From assembly GCA_002404675.1 (NCBI GenBank), contig DHKE01000080.1, positions 1 through 25,839 on the forward strand: 25,839 nt of DNA, in the 5' to 3' direction. Below, one piece after another: positions 18,734-25,745 of the stretch; within the stretch, counting starts at the first letter, position 1, and each line of letters opens with the position of its first letter. The notes under the pieces are model-generated. The model was not told the origin of the DNA. It worked only from the letters and a program-made list of their open reading frames with translations, and ran no database searches. Both the position numbers and the translations under genes were made by a program. The stretch comes from Porphyromonadaceae bacterium UBA4702. GTDB taxonomy: Bacteria > Bacteroidota > Bacteroidia > Bacteroidales > Muribaculaceae.

Positions 18734-20326
18734 ATGAAAAAACTTTTACTCACCGTTTTCACAGCTGCTTCGGCAGTTGCATCAGCAGTTGCGGCCGACC
18801 TCCCCTATTACACAGACATGGGGTCGAAAGCTGCCAAGGACATTGACCCGGACTGGACTGTCATCAACGAGACTGAAGGGTCCAAGACTTGGGTGTACGA
18901 CTCTGACGACAACAACATCACCAAGCCGACAGAAGCCCCCTGCGGCATCAAGTATGTGTATGACAGCAAAAACAACGCTGACGACTGGGCTGTGTCGCCC
19001 GAATTCGCGCTCGTTCCCGGCACTGAATACAAGGTATCGTTCTGGATGAAGACGAGCAGCGACACAGAAGACCTCACCGTCTACCTGACGCAGTCCATTG
19101 TTCCCGAGCAGATGCGCCAGTCTATGGTAATTCACGATTTCGTCGAGTACAAGAACAGCACATACGCCAAGTATGTATACACGTTCTCCGTAGCCGAAGC
19201 CGGCAACTACCGAGTGGCATTCTACCTCCACTCCCCCAAGAACCATTACAACGTGTTCATGCGTGCGTTCAGCCTGGGCGAGAACGTGCAGTACGCTTCG
19301 CGCGTCACAGACCTGACAGCGACTGCCGGCGAGGAGCAGGCTCTCACCGTTGACCTGGCATGGACGCTCCCGACCACCGACACCGACGGCGGCGAGCTGA
19401 CAGCAGCTCTCGACAATGTCATCGTAATGCGCGACGGCGCAACAATAGCCACCCTCCCCGGCGACGCCACATCCTTTACAGACGATGCCGACATGGGGCT
19501 GACTTCCGGCTTCCACACATACTCCGTGTATGTGGTCTATCAGGGACGCAACAGCAACGCGGCAAGCGTGACGACCTCATACGTCGGCCCGGTAGTGCCG
19601 TTCACTCTCCCCTTTGCCGACGATTTCGAGAATGACGAGCTGTGGCCGCTGTGGACAGTGATTGACGTTGCCGGCGACGGCTCTACAGGTAACCCCGACA
19701 ATGCGACATGGAGCCGCTGGCGCAACTCCGCCCTCACCGGATACATACTCGCTTTTGCCAACCCCTCCACTCCCGTTGCCGAGGACGACTGGGTATTCAC
19801 CCCGCCGTTGAACCTCGACGCTGCCGGCAAGTATACGCTCTCATTCGACGCTTGTATGTACAGCTTCTACGACTCCACCTGTCTGCTCGACCTCTACCTG
19901 ACACCGGAGGCAGCCATTCCCGCCGAGACTGCAGAGCCGTTTGCCAGCTACGAGACATTCGCCACCGCGACATACCCCAAGGACGGCGAGCGGATTTCTG
20001 TAGAGTTCACAGTCTCAGAACCGGGCAAATACCACATCGGCATGCATGAGCACGCCTCTACAATGGTCGCCCGCCAGGTGCGCATCGACAACCTTCAGGT
20101 AGTCGCCAACCCTGGCACGGGCATTGAGGACATCGCTGGCGAGACAGCATACACATTCCGTGACGGCATGCTCTCATTCGCCGAGGTTGCAATGACACAA
20201 GTGTTCTCACTCTCCGGCACTGCCGTTTACTCCGGCATCGCCTCCATGGTTGACTTCTCAAGCCTTGCCGCCGGCATATACATCGTCCGCCACGGCGAGA
20301 AGACAATCAAAGTATTTAACCGATAA
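18734..20326 (+). CDS. Secreted adhesin-like protein: two anchor-J modules flanking an fn3
   Basis: A 530-residue protein, the shortest of the set. An ATG three codons upstream (18725) is in frame, but MKKLLLTVFTAA at 18734 is the usual start of a signal peptide, cleaved near AVA|AD (residue 21). Predicted domains: cleaved-adhesin / choice-of-anchor-J 22-188 (ADDWAVSPEFAL); fn3 192-286; second anchor-J 289-458 (LPFADDFENDELW, then EDDWVFTPPLNL and QVRIDNLQVV); sorting-like domain 463-530 (GIEDI...LAAGIYIVRHGEKTIKVFNR). No enzyme motif is seen. It follows the terminator at 18570 and opens a second unit with the 20397 gene 70 bases downstream. It may be a minimal adhesin of the same family as its large neighbours. 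Confidence 0.9.
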   Translation: MKKLLLTVFTAASAVASAVAADLPYYTDMGSKAAKDIDPDWTVINETEGSKTWVYDSDDNNITKPTEAPCGIKYVYDSKNNADDWAVSPEFALVPGTEYKVSFWMKTSSDTEDLTVYLTQSIVPEQMRQSMVIHDFVEYKNSTYAKYVYTFSVAEAGNYRVAFYLHSPKNHYNVFMRAFSLGENVQYASRVTDLTATAGEEQALTVDLAWTLPTTDTDGGELTAALDNVIVMRDGATIATLPGDATSFTDDADMGLTSGFHTYSVYVVYQGRNSNAASVTTSYVGPVVPFTLPFADDFENDELWPLWTVIDVAGDGSTGNPDNATWSRWRNSALTGYILAFANPSTPVAEDDWVFTPPLNLDAAGKYTLSFDACMYSFYDSTCLLDLYLTPEAAIPAETAEPFASYETFATATYPKDGERISVEFTVSEPGKYHIGMHEHASTMVARQVRIDNLQVVANPGTGIEDIAGETAYTFRDGMLSFAEVAMTQVFSLSGTAVYSGIASMVDFSSLAAGIYIVRHGEKTIKVFNR

Positions 20327-20337
20327 TCGTTACAAAC

Positions 20338-20369
20338 CATCCGCCCTCGTGGAGACATGGAGGCGGATG
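20338..20369 (+). other. Intercistronic hairpin without U-tract
   Basis: CATCCGCC (20338-20345) pairs with GGCGGATG (20362-20369) over 8 bp in the 70-base gap between the 18734 and 20397 genes. No T-run follows. Its placement mirrors the hairpin at 15440-15479. Confidence 0.55.
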
Positions 20370-20396
20370 ACACCCTTAACTAATAACTATAAATAA

Positions 20397-23300
20397 ATGA
20401 AATTCAAAACCGTGCTAACATTAGCCCTGCCTCTTTTGGGCATGGGTGCCGTCGCGGCCCAGACTTCTTCTTTCCTGTCCGGCGACGAGGTAAAGCAAAC
20501 ACGCATGCGCCAGCATCGTGTGGTGGCAGCTGCCCCCAACACGACAGCACGCGCATGGATGGTTCGCGACAGAGGCGACCTCCCCTTGGGTCTCGTCAGT
20601 TTCAATGTCGCTGCCCCCGAGACATTCACTTCACTCTTCACTCTCCCCGACAAGGTATTTGCCGGAGTGAACACCCCTTCGGGCTACTATTTCTACCGTT
20701 TCCGTGAGGACACCGCCAACGAGACCATGATCCCGCTGGCATGGTCGTCGCTCGACCCCGCTACCGGCGAAATCACAGACATAGCCGACTGGAAGGACAA
20801 GGCTTTCATATTCAATGACATGGCCTACGACTACAAGAGCGGCAAAATATACGGCCTCTCTCGTGAATACTACACCGACGAATACCTGACCGCGCTCAGC
20901 TTTGAGTACTCCGGCCTGTACACTATCGATGCCAGCACCGGCGTTGCCACACAGGTCAAGCAGTTCATCAATTGGGACACCGGCGCGCTTGCCAACCCGA
21001 CATACATCACGCTGACCGCCGACCTCGAGGGCAACCTCTACGCTATCGACGTGAACGGATACCTCGTGAAGTTTGACCGCGACAACGACTATGCCGAGGT
21101 AGAAATCGGCTTCACGGGCCACTACCCCGCACAGCGTCTGCAGACCATGACGTATGACCCCATGACCGGCAAAATCTACTGGGCGGCCGACTACAAATCC
21201 GCTCTGGCAGAGCTGCTGATGGTTGACCCCGAGACTGCCGAGACACAGGTGATCGGTCTGCTGGGCAACGATGCCCGCCTTGCCGGCCTCGACATCCCCT
21301 GCACCATCCCCTCTGGCGGCGCACCCGCTGCCGTGACAGAAATGACCGTCACACCCTCTGCCAGCGGCGAGAACTCCGCACAAATCTCTTTTGTCAACCC
21401 GACAAAGACTTTCGGCAACTCCAAACTCGCTTCGCTCACCAAGGTGACTATCGCCCGCGACGGCTCTGAAATCCACAGCGTATCGCCCGCCAACATCGGC
21501 GAGACTGTCAACTACACTGACCAGGTGTCCGAAGCCGGCTACCGCACATACGTCGTGACACCCTACAACGCCCTCGGCACCGGCATGGCCAAGTCTGTCA
21601 CCAAGTGGGTAGGACATGACGTGCCTGACGCTCCGGGCAACGTGGGCATCGGCCGCTCTGATGACGGCGCCGGCGTGATCGAATGGGTTGAGCCGACTGT
21701 CGGCCTGCACGGCGGCTGGATCGACGCAAGCTCGCTGCGCTACCGCATCGTCCGCATGCCGGGCAACACCCTCGTGGCAGAGGACGTGAAGGGCAACACT
21801 TTCACTGACCACACTGTCACATCGATGGGCAGCTACTACTATGTCATCACCCCGTACACTGCCGACGGCGACGGCGCTGCTGCCAAATCCGTGACCATCG
21901 AACTCGGCTCTGAAATCAGCGTTCTCCCATACAACTGCCTCTTCGAAAACGAGTCTGTATTCAACACCTGGACTGTCATAAACAACAACGGCGGCTCTAC
22001 CTGGCAGTGGAAGAGACGCGGCCTCGCTGACTACGACGCCTTCGCCATGTACCAGTATGACAGCAAGAACGACGGCGACGACTACCTCGTCTCTCCGCCT
22101 GTCCGCATGAAGGCCGGACAGACTTACTCCGTCAAGTTCAACTACCGTGGCTCTAACGCTTCGCACACCGAGAAATTCGACGTGCGCTTCGGCAACGCTG
22201 CTACCGTAGAGGGTCTCACCAACTCGCTCAAGAGCTATGAGCTGAAAGACGGCGATGGCCGCTTCGACACCATCGACCTCCCTGAAATCACTGAGGACGG
22301 CACATATTACATCGCTTTCCACGCCACTTCGGAGAAGAACATGTACAACATCTACATCACCGACGTGACTGTATCTTGCACTTCCAGCGGCGGCGGCACT
22401 GGCGGCGGCGATGAAGACTCGTTCAAAGCCCCGACAAACCTTAAGGCTACTGTCAATGCCGAAAACGGCGACGTGGTGCTGAGCTGGGCATACGGCAACA
22501 CCGGCGGCGAAACAGGAGGTGACGACGATGACGACCCCGGCCTCTCTGTGGAAATCCTCGAGGACTGGGAGGGATACCCCAGCTTCATCCTCAACCCCAC
22601 AGGCACTACCTGGGACTGGTCTTACATCGACGGCGACAAAGGCATACCCTACACTTCAGACTATGGGGAAATGCCTTACCCGACCGACGGCAAGCCCCTC
22701 GCTGCCATGATCATGGCGCCCTACGAGCTGACAAAGGATGTATACTACCCCAATCCCCCGCACAGCGGCGACAAGTACCTGCTGTTCAAGAGCAACTTCT
22801 ATGCTGGCGACGGCTCAAGACCCGCTCCCGCTCCCGATGACTACTTCATCTCGCCCAAGCTCAACTACTCTCGCGACTTCGTCTTCAGCTTCTGGTGCAA
22901 GGCCGACCCCGACCTTGAGGGTCAGGAATCTGGCGGCTTCTGGGGCGACAACCTCTGGAACACAGAGCAGTTCCGCGTAGGCTACTCTACTACAGGCAAG
23001 GAGGCAAGCGACTTCATCTGGCTGACCGACGAGCCCGAAGTAATAACCTCCATGGACAACAGCTGGACATTCAAGGAGTATGCTATCCCGGCAGCTGCCA
23101 AGTATGTCTGCATCAACTATTGCACCAAGGACTACAGCGGCTTCTGGTTCATGGTCGATGACATTTCAATCGCCATGCCCAACGCCGGCAAGCCGCGCCG
23201 TGTCGCCCCGACGTTCAGCAACTTTGACGTTTATGTAGACGGCACGAAGGTCGCTTCCACCGAGGCTACTTCATACACCGTCACTGGCCTCGAAGAGGGC

Positions 23301-23615
23301 GACCACACCGCTTCTGTCGTGGCTGTATACGCCGAGGGTGAGTCTGAACCCGCTACCGTCAACTTCAACGTCAAGCTCGGCGGCGTAGACGAGATTGCCG
23401 CACAGGGCATACGCATCTACCCCAACCCCGCGACCGACGTTGTGAACTTCGGCACTATGGTTGACACCGCCGAGCTGCTCGACATGAGCGGCCGCCGTGT
23501 TGCCAAGGTGCAGGATGCCGCTGCCATGAACCTGAACGGTGTCGCTCCAGGCATATACCTGGTACGCATGACCGTAGCCGGCAATGTACACACTTCACGC
23601 CTCATCGTTAAGTAA
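20397..23615 (+). CDS. Secreted propeller-fn3-adhesin protein with canonical type IX sorting domain
   Basis: A 1072-residue protein. The signal peptide ends VAA|QT near residue 21. Predicted domains: propeller-like 60-303 (AYDYKSGKIYGL, EGNLYAIDVNGYLVKFD, YDPMTGKIYWAAD); fn3 308-405 and 410-503; anchor-J 508-661 (DDYLVSPPVRM...IYITDVTVS); a Gly/Asp-rich linker (662-676); an fn3 opening PTNLKATVNAENGDVVLSW (679-697), interrupted by an Asp-rich segment and an anchor-J module (about 718-928, DDYFISPKLN...FMVDDISIA) and resuming at SNFDVYVDGT to VYAEGE (941-982). The C-terminus is a textbook type A sorting domain with YPNPATDVVNF (1008-1018) and GIYLVRMTV near the end, ending LIVK. It is the only protein here with the YPNP motif. 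The split fn3/adhesin arrangement matches P. gingivalis gingipain and HagA adhesin regions. Confidence 0.93.
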   Translation: MKFKTVLTLALPLLGMGAVAAQTSSFLSGDEVKQTRMRQHRVVAAAPNTTARAWMVRDRGDLPLGLVSFNVAAPETFTSLFTLPDKVFAGVNTPSGYYFYRFREDTANETMIPLAWSSLDPATGEITDIADWKDKAFIFNDMAYDYKSGKIYGLSREYYTDEYLTALSFEYSGLYTIDASTGVATQVKQFINWDTGALANPTYITLTADLEGNLYAIDVNGYLVKFDRDNDYAEVEIGFTGHYPAQRLQTMTYDPMTGKIYWAADYKSALAELLMVDPETAETQVIGLLGNDARLAGLDIPCTIPSGGAPAAVTEMTVTPSASGENSAQISFVNPTKTFGNSKLASLTKVTIARDGSEIHSVSPANIGETVNYTDQVSEAGYRTYVVTPYNALGTGMAKSVTKWVGHDVPDAPGNVGIGRSDDGAGVIEWVEPTVGLHGGWIDASSLRYRIVRMPGNTLVAEDVKGNTFTDHTVTSMGSYYYVITPYTADGDGAAAKSVTIELGSEISVLPYNCLFENESVFNTWTVINNNGGSTWQWKRRGLADYDAFAMYQYDSKNDGDDYLVSPPVRMKAGQTYSVKFNYRGSNASHTEKFDVRFGNAATVEGLTNSLKSYELKDGDGRFDTIDLPEITEDGTYYIAFHATSEKNMYNIYITDVTVSCTSSGGGTGGGDEDSFKAPTNLKATVNAENGDVVLSWAYGNTGGETGGDDDDDPGLSVEILEDWEGYPSFILNPTGTTWDWSYIDGDKGIPYTSDYGEMPYPTDGKPLAAMIMAPYELTKDVYYPNPPHSGDKYLLFKSNFYAGDGSRPAPAPDDYFISPKLNYSRDFVFSFWCKADPDLEGQESGGFWGDNLWNTEQFRVGYSTTGKEASDFIWLTDEPEVITSMDNSWTFKEYAIPAAAKYVCINYCTKDYSGFWFMVDDISIAMPNAGKPRRVAPTFSNFDVYVDGTKVASTEATSYTVTGLEEGDHTASVVAVYAEGESEPATVNFNVKLGGVDEIAAQGIRIYPNPATDVVNFGTMVDTAELLDMSGRRVAKVQDAAAMNLNGVAPGIYLVRMTVAGNVHTSRLIVK

Positions 23616-23636
23616 CACGATATACCCCTAACACTT

Positions 23637-23684
23637 TCCGCAGCCGCGCAGGCAAGCAACTGCCGCCGGCTGCGGATTGTTTTT
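23637..23684 (+). terminator. Intrinsic terminator of the 18734-20397 unit
   Basis: TCCGCAGCC (23637-23645) pairs over 9 bp with GGCTGCGGA (23668-23676); an inner GGCA/TGCC helix closes the loop, and TTGTTTTT (23677-23684) follows. It lies 21 bases past the stop codon at 23615. Confidence 0.9.
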
Positions 23685-23933
23685 CAACCAAACAAACGCC
23701 GTGCGTCAGAATACACCGAGGGGTTGCGCCAGCAGACGCAGCTCCTCTTTTCATTCATTCCAACCCCAAAAACAATTCTCCACAGCCCTTACACATACTA
23801 TCGCACTATTATTCAGACACTTGCCAGTCACACAACCACAGAATCCGCCAAAAATCTCAATGTTAAAACCCAAACCAGCCCTTGGAAGTATTAACACAAT
23901 CAGTTAATTTTGCACTGAAATAGCAACTCAACC
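23685..23933. other. Intergenic stretch, nothing recognised
   Basis: These 249 bases lie between a terminator and the next promoter. They are C/A-rich on the plus strand, without hairpins or promoter boxes I can support. A 76-codon ORF beginning in the terminator (23677-23907) is low-complexity and not convincing. Confidence 0.5.
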
Positions 23934-23964
23934 TTGCGAGATTAGCAAATAATCCCTATATTTG
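23934..23964 (+). promoter_or_regulatory. Bacteroidetes-type promoter of the structured RNA unit
   Basis: TTG (23934-23936), a 20-base spacer, then TATATTTG (23957-23964), a perfect TAnnTTTG element. Transcription should start near 23968-23972, exactly where the first helix of the structured region begins. Confidence 0.8.
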
Positions 23965-23968
23965 CACC

Positions 23969-24223
23969 GTCATTCGTGAGGCAACACCACCGCCAAGCCA
24001 ATGACAGGACATATATAGGAAGGTTTTCGCCTCCTCTGACACTGACAAATCACCACTTTGTTACAGCTAAAAGTCAGAGATTGCCGAAGATGCTTCTCGC
24101 GTACCTGCATATCAATTCCCCCGATATACAGACTATGGTGAGTTGCTATTTCGTGTTATCTGCTTTTAGGGCCTTGTGGTGAGGCTGTCAGTGAAGATGA
24201 CGTTGAAAGTGGCTCACCTTTTT
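23969..24223 (+). ncRNA. Candidate structured small RNA, about 250 nt
   Basis: A promoter directly upstream and an intrinsic terminator at the end bound this unit, and no credible ORF fills it. Helices visible by eye: GTCATT/AATGAC (23969-23974 with 24000-24005); CTCTGAC/GTCAGAG (24034-24040 with 24073-24079), enclosing TGACAAA/TTTGTTA (24043-24049 with 24057-24063); GAAG/CTTC (24086-24096); an 8-bp helix with one mismatch around ATATC/GATAT (24105-24113 with 24123-24131); and the terminator stem. CTAAAAG (24067-24073) can also pair with CTTTTAG (24163-24169), giving a pseudoknot or an alternative fold. I see no tmRNA, RNase P or SRP hallmark. The size and promoter-terminator layout would suit a 6S-like RNA such as the Bacteroidales-1 motif, but I cannot confirm that. 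It could instead be a long leader of the 24299 gene. Confidence 0.55.
24178..24223 (+). terminator. Intrinsic terminator of the structured RNA unit
   Basis: GGTGAG (24178-24183) pairs with CTCACC (24213-24218) and TTTTT (24219-24223) follows. The loop holds a smaller GTCA/TGAC helix. It would separate the RNA from the zinc-ribbon gene that starts 75 bases on. Confidence 0.7.
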
Positions 24224-24298
24224 CATATATTCCTAACAGACAACACTGCTGACAACCCACACCTGCAGAGCCGCCCGGTGTAACAACACGTTTTGCAC

Positions 24299-24598
24299 AT
24301 GGCAAGAGCATGCAAAGAGTGCGGATTCCCGCTGACAGGCAACGAACAGACCTGCCCTGAATGTGGCGCACCAGTAGGAACAACCACAACAACACAATCA
24401 CGATGCCTGGAGTGCGGCTACCCATTGACCGGCAGCGAGACCGCTTGCCCCGAATGTGGCAATCCCCTGCAAGCACAGCGTCCAGCCCAACAGCCACAGC
24501 AGCCGCAAACAGCACAACAACCGGCACTGCTGATTGGTGCAATCAAGGAAAAATGCCCGTTCATTTCGAGAAAATTGGAAAATAATCATTTTATATAA
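24299..24598 (+). CDS. Small double zinc-ribbon protein, possibly truncated
   Basis: A 99-residue protein from the ATG at 24299 (a TTG two codons upstream is less likely). It carries two tandem zinc ribbons that look like an internal duplication: CKECGFPLTG...CPECGAPV (5-27) and CLECGYPLTG...CPECGNPL (38-60), each with two CxxC knuckles able to hold one zinc. A Gln/Pro/Ala-rich linker follows (about 61-77), then a short tail ending SRKLENNHFI. Proteins of this kind usually continue into a membrane helix or another domain; here the reading frame stops first. G+C content falls sharply near 24540, inside the tail, so the original C-terminus may have been replaced. The gene lies 12 bases before the next zinc-ribbon gene. 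The function is unknown. Confidence 0.7.
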   Translation: MARACKECGFPLTGNEQTCPECGAPVGTTTTTQSRCLECGYPLTGSETACPECGNPLQAQRPAQQPQQPQTAQQPALLIGAIKEKCPFISRKLENNHFI

Positions 24599-24610
24599 TC
24601 CATTTATGCC

Positions 24611-25450
24611 ATGTATTGCGTCAATTGCGGACATCAGATTTCGGACGGAATGAAATATTGTCCTAATTGTGGACATCAAACAACGACACACGACAATCGT
24701 ATGTCAAATGAACTTGTAGCATCAAACAATGCATCCAAGCACAATTCCCCTGAGACGACTGAAAATGAACAAGATAAACCAAAAACTGGATTATTATGGG
24801 TTGCCTTCTTTGTATGTGTAATTTTCATCACTGCGTTCGCTGCGGTTATATGCAGTATATCTGAACAAAGTAATACACCAACCAAAGCATCTACAACAGG
24901 AAGCTCACAAGCAATGACCTCCAAAACTACACAAAACCATTCCATGCAACAAGAACCTGTTCAGAAACGAACAATCACACCTGAATGGCGATACCCAGTT
25001 GCAGATAATGGGACTACCTCGGCAGTGGTAGATGGTGTAGGTGTAAGTGGAAATGACACCACAGCCTCCGCAGATTGGGTGCTTATGGTTTTTCCGTATG
25101 GCAATGCAGGACATTTTATAACGGTTAAAAACAAGTGCAACAAATTACAACAAGGAGAAACGCCCGTTATTGAAATAACGACAACAAGCGGCTACCATAA
25201 AGAATATAAGGTACGCGACATCGATAAATGCTCTGAGCAAGATGCGAACCTTGACTCTAAAGGAGTACCCAACAACATTGCTTTCCTTAATCCCTCTGAC
25301 ATCAGTTCGTATTGCATCTACGACAAGAAACTTATTAATCAAATGACAAACAGTGAGAATACATCTATGAGCATCACACTTGCATCTGGACACAGAGTCA
25401 CAGCAGTATTCAAAACATACGGTCTGAAATTAAACAAAGTATCTAATTGA
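24611..25450 (+). CDS. Zinc-ribbon membrane protein, function unknown
   Basis: A 279-residue protein. An N-terminal zinc ribbon (CVNCGHQISDGMKYCPNCGHQ, Cys3, Cys6, Cys17, Cys20) is joined by a polar Asn/Thr-rich linker to one membrane helix (about 60-84, LLWVAFFVCVIFITAFAAVIC). A Ser/Thr/Gln-rich spacer follows (85-120), then a mixed alpha/beta domain (about 125-275) that I do not recognise (WVLMVFPYGNAGHFITVKNKC, DISSYCIYDKKLINQM). The zinc ribbon should face the cytoplasm and the C-terminal domain the periplasm. The gene is clearly AT-richer than everything to its left (about 40% G+C in a line I counted), which suggests recent acquisition. It probably forms a pair with the 24299 gene. No signal peptide or sorting domain is present, so it is not part of the secreted set. 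Confidence 0.85.
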   Translation: MYCVNCGHQISDGMKYCPNCGHQTTTHDNRMSNELVASNNASKHNSPETTENEQDKPKTGLLWVAFFVCVIFITAFAAVICSISEQSNTPTKASTTGSSQAMTSKTTQNHSMQQEPVQKRTITPEWRYPVADNGTTSAVVDGVGVSGNDTTASADWVLMVFPYGNAGHFITVKNKCNKLQQGETPVIEITTTSGYHKEYKVRDIDKCSEQDANLDSKGVPNNIAFLNPSDISSYCIYDKKLINQMTNSENTSMSITLASGHRVTAVFKTYGLKLNKVSN

Positions 25451-25520
25451 CTTTGCCCCGCATTGTGACAAGCAATATAAAGCTCTTGTAAGCCATAATG
25501 CAACGACCTTAAAAGTAGTT

Positions 25521-25594
25521 CGGGGGGCTGATGCATCGGCATACATAACTATGAACCACTAATGTCAACATATCCGAGAAGCATCAGCCCACCG
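25521..25594. other. Long imperfect hairpin, possible structured RNA or 3' element
   Basis: GGGCTGATGC (25525-25534) pairs perfectly with GCATCAGCCC (25581-25590). After one mismatch three more pairs extend it outward (25521-25523 with 25592-25594), and CGG/CCG (25537-25539 with 25574-25576) extends it inward. A small CATA/TATG hairpin sits in the loop. There is no U-tract and no promoter I can support. Confidence 0.5.
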
Positions 25595-25613
25595 CAACAT
25601 CGTCAAATAACCG

Positions 25614-25645
25614 GAGAGGGTGCGTCAAAATAGGCACACCCTCTC
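25614..25645. terminator. Hairpin, possible weak terminator after the zinc-ribbon pair
   Basis: GAGAGGGTG (25614-25622) pairs over 9 bp with CACCCTCTC (25637-25645). The tail GCTGTTAT is only weakly T-rich. Confidence 0.45.
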
Positions 25646-25653
25646 GCTGTTAT

Positions 25654-25745
25654 GCGCAGCCAAGTAGGGACACGACGTGCCGTGTCCGCACCAAGTCACT
25701 ACAAATCAAATAATTGCATTTGTCGCTTGGCGGACACGGCACGCC
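25654..25745. repeat. Palindromic inverted-repeat element, copy B
   Basis: This is the second copy of the element at 4547-4648. It shares the flank GCGCAGCC-AAGTA, the left palindrome (25667-25688, with one G-to-A change), the AT-rich core and the start of the right arm CGGACACGGCACGCC (25731-25745). The right arm is then interrupted: the TGTCCCC end is replaced by different sequence. It lies about 21 kb from copy A in the same orientation. Confidence 0.75.

Noticed and set aside
20631..22322. A 563-codon open frame on the minus strand inside the 20397 gene
   Set aside because: It is fully antisense to a gene with signal peptide, domains and sorting signal. Long antisense frames are expected from GC-rich codon use, and its translation is Val/Gly/Ala-rich with no domain.
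23677..23907. A 76-codon open frame after the 20397 gene
   Set aside because: It begins inside a terminator T-run and is low-complexity.
23976..24182. A 68-codon open frame inside the structured RNA unit
   Set aside because: The helices and the promoter-terminator layout explain the region better; the peptide has no domain or signal and runs into the terminator stem.
25524..25594. Resemblance of GGGGCTGATGC to the 5' end of tmRNA
   Set aside because: The pairing partner is only 46 bases away, there is no tRNA-like T-arm, no CCA end and no tag reading frame.
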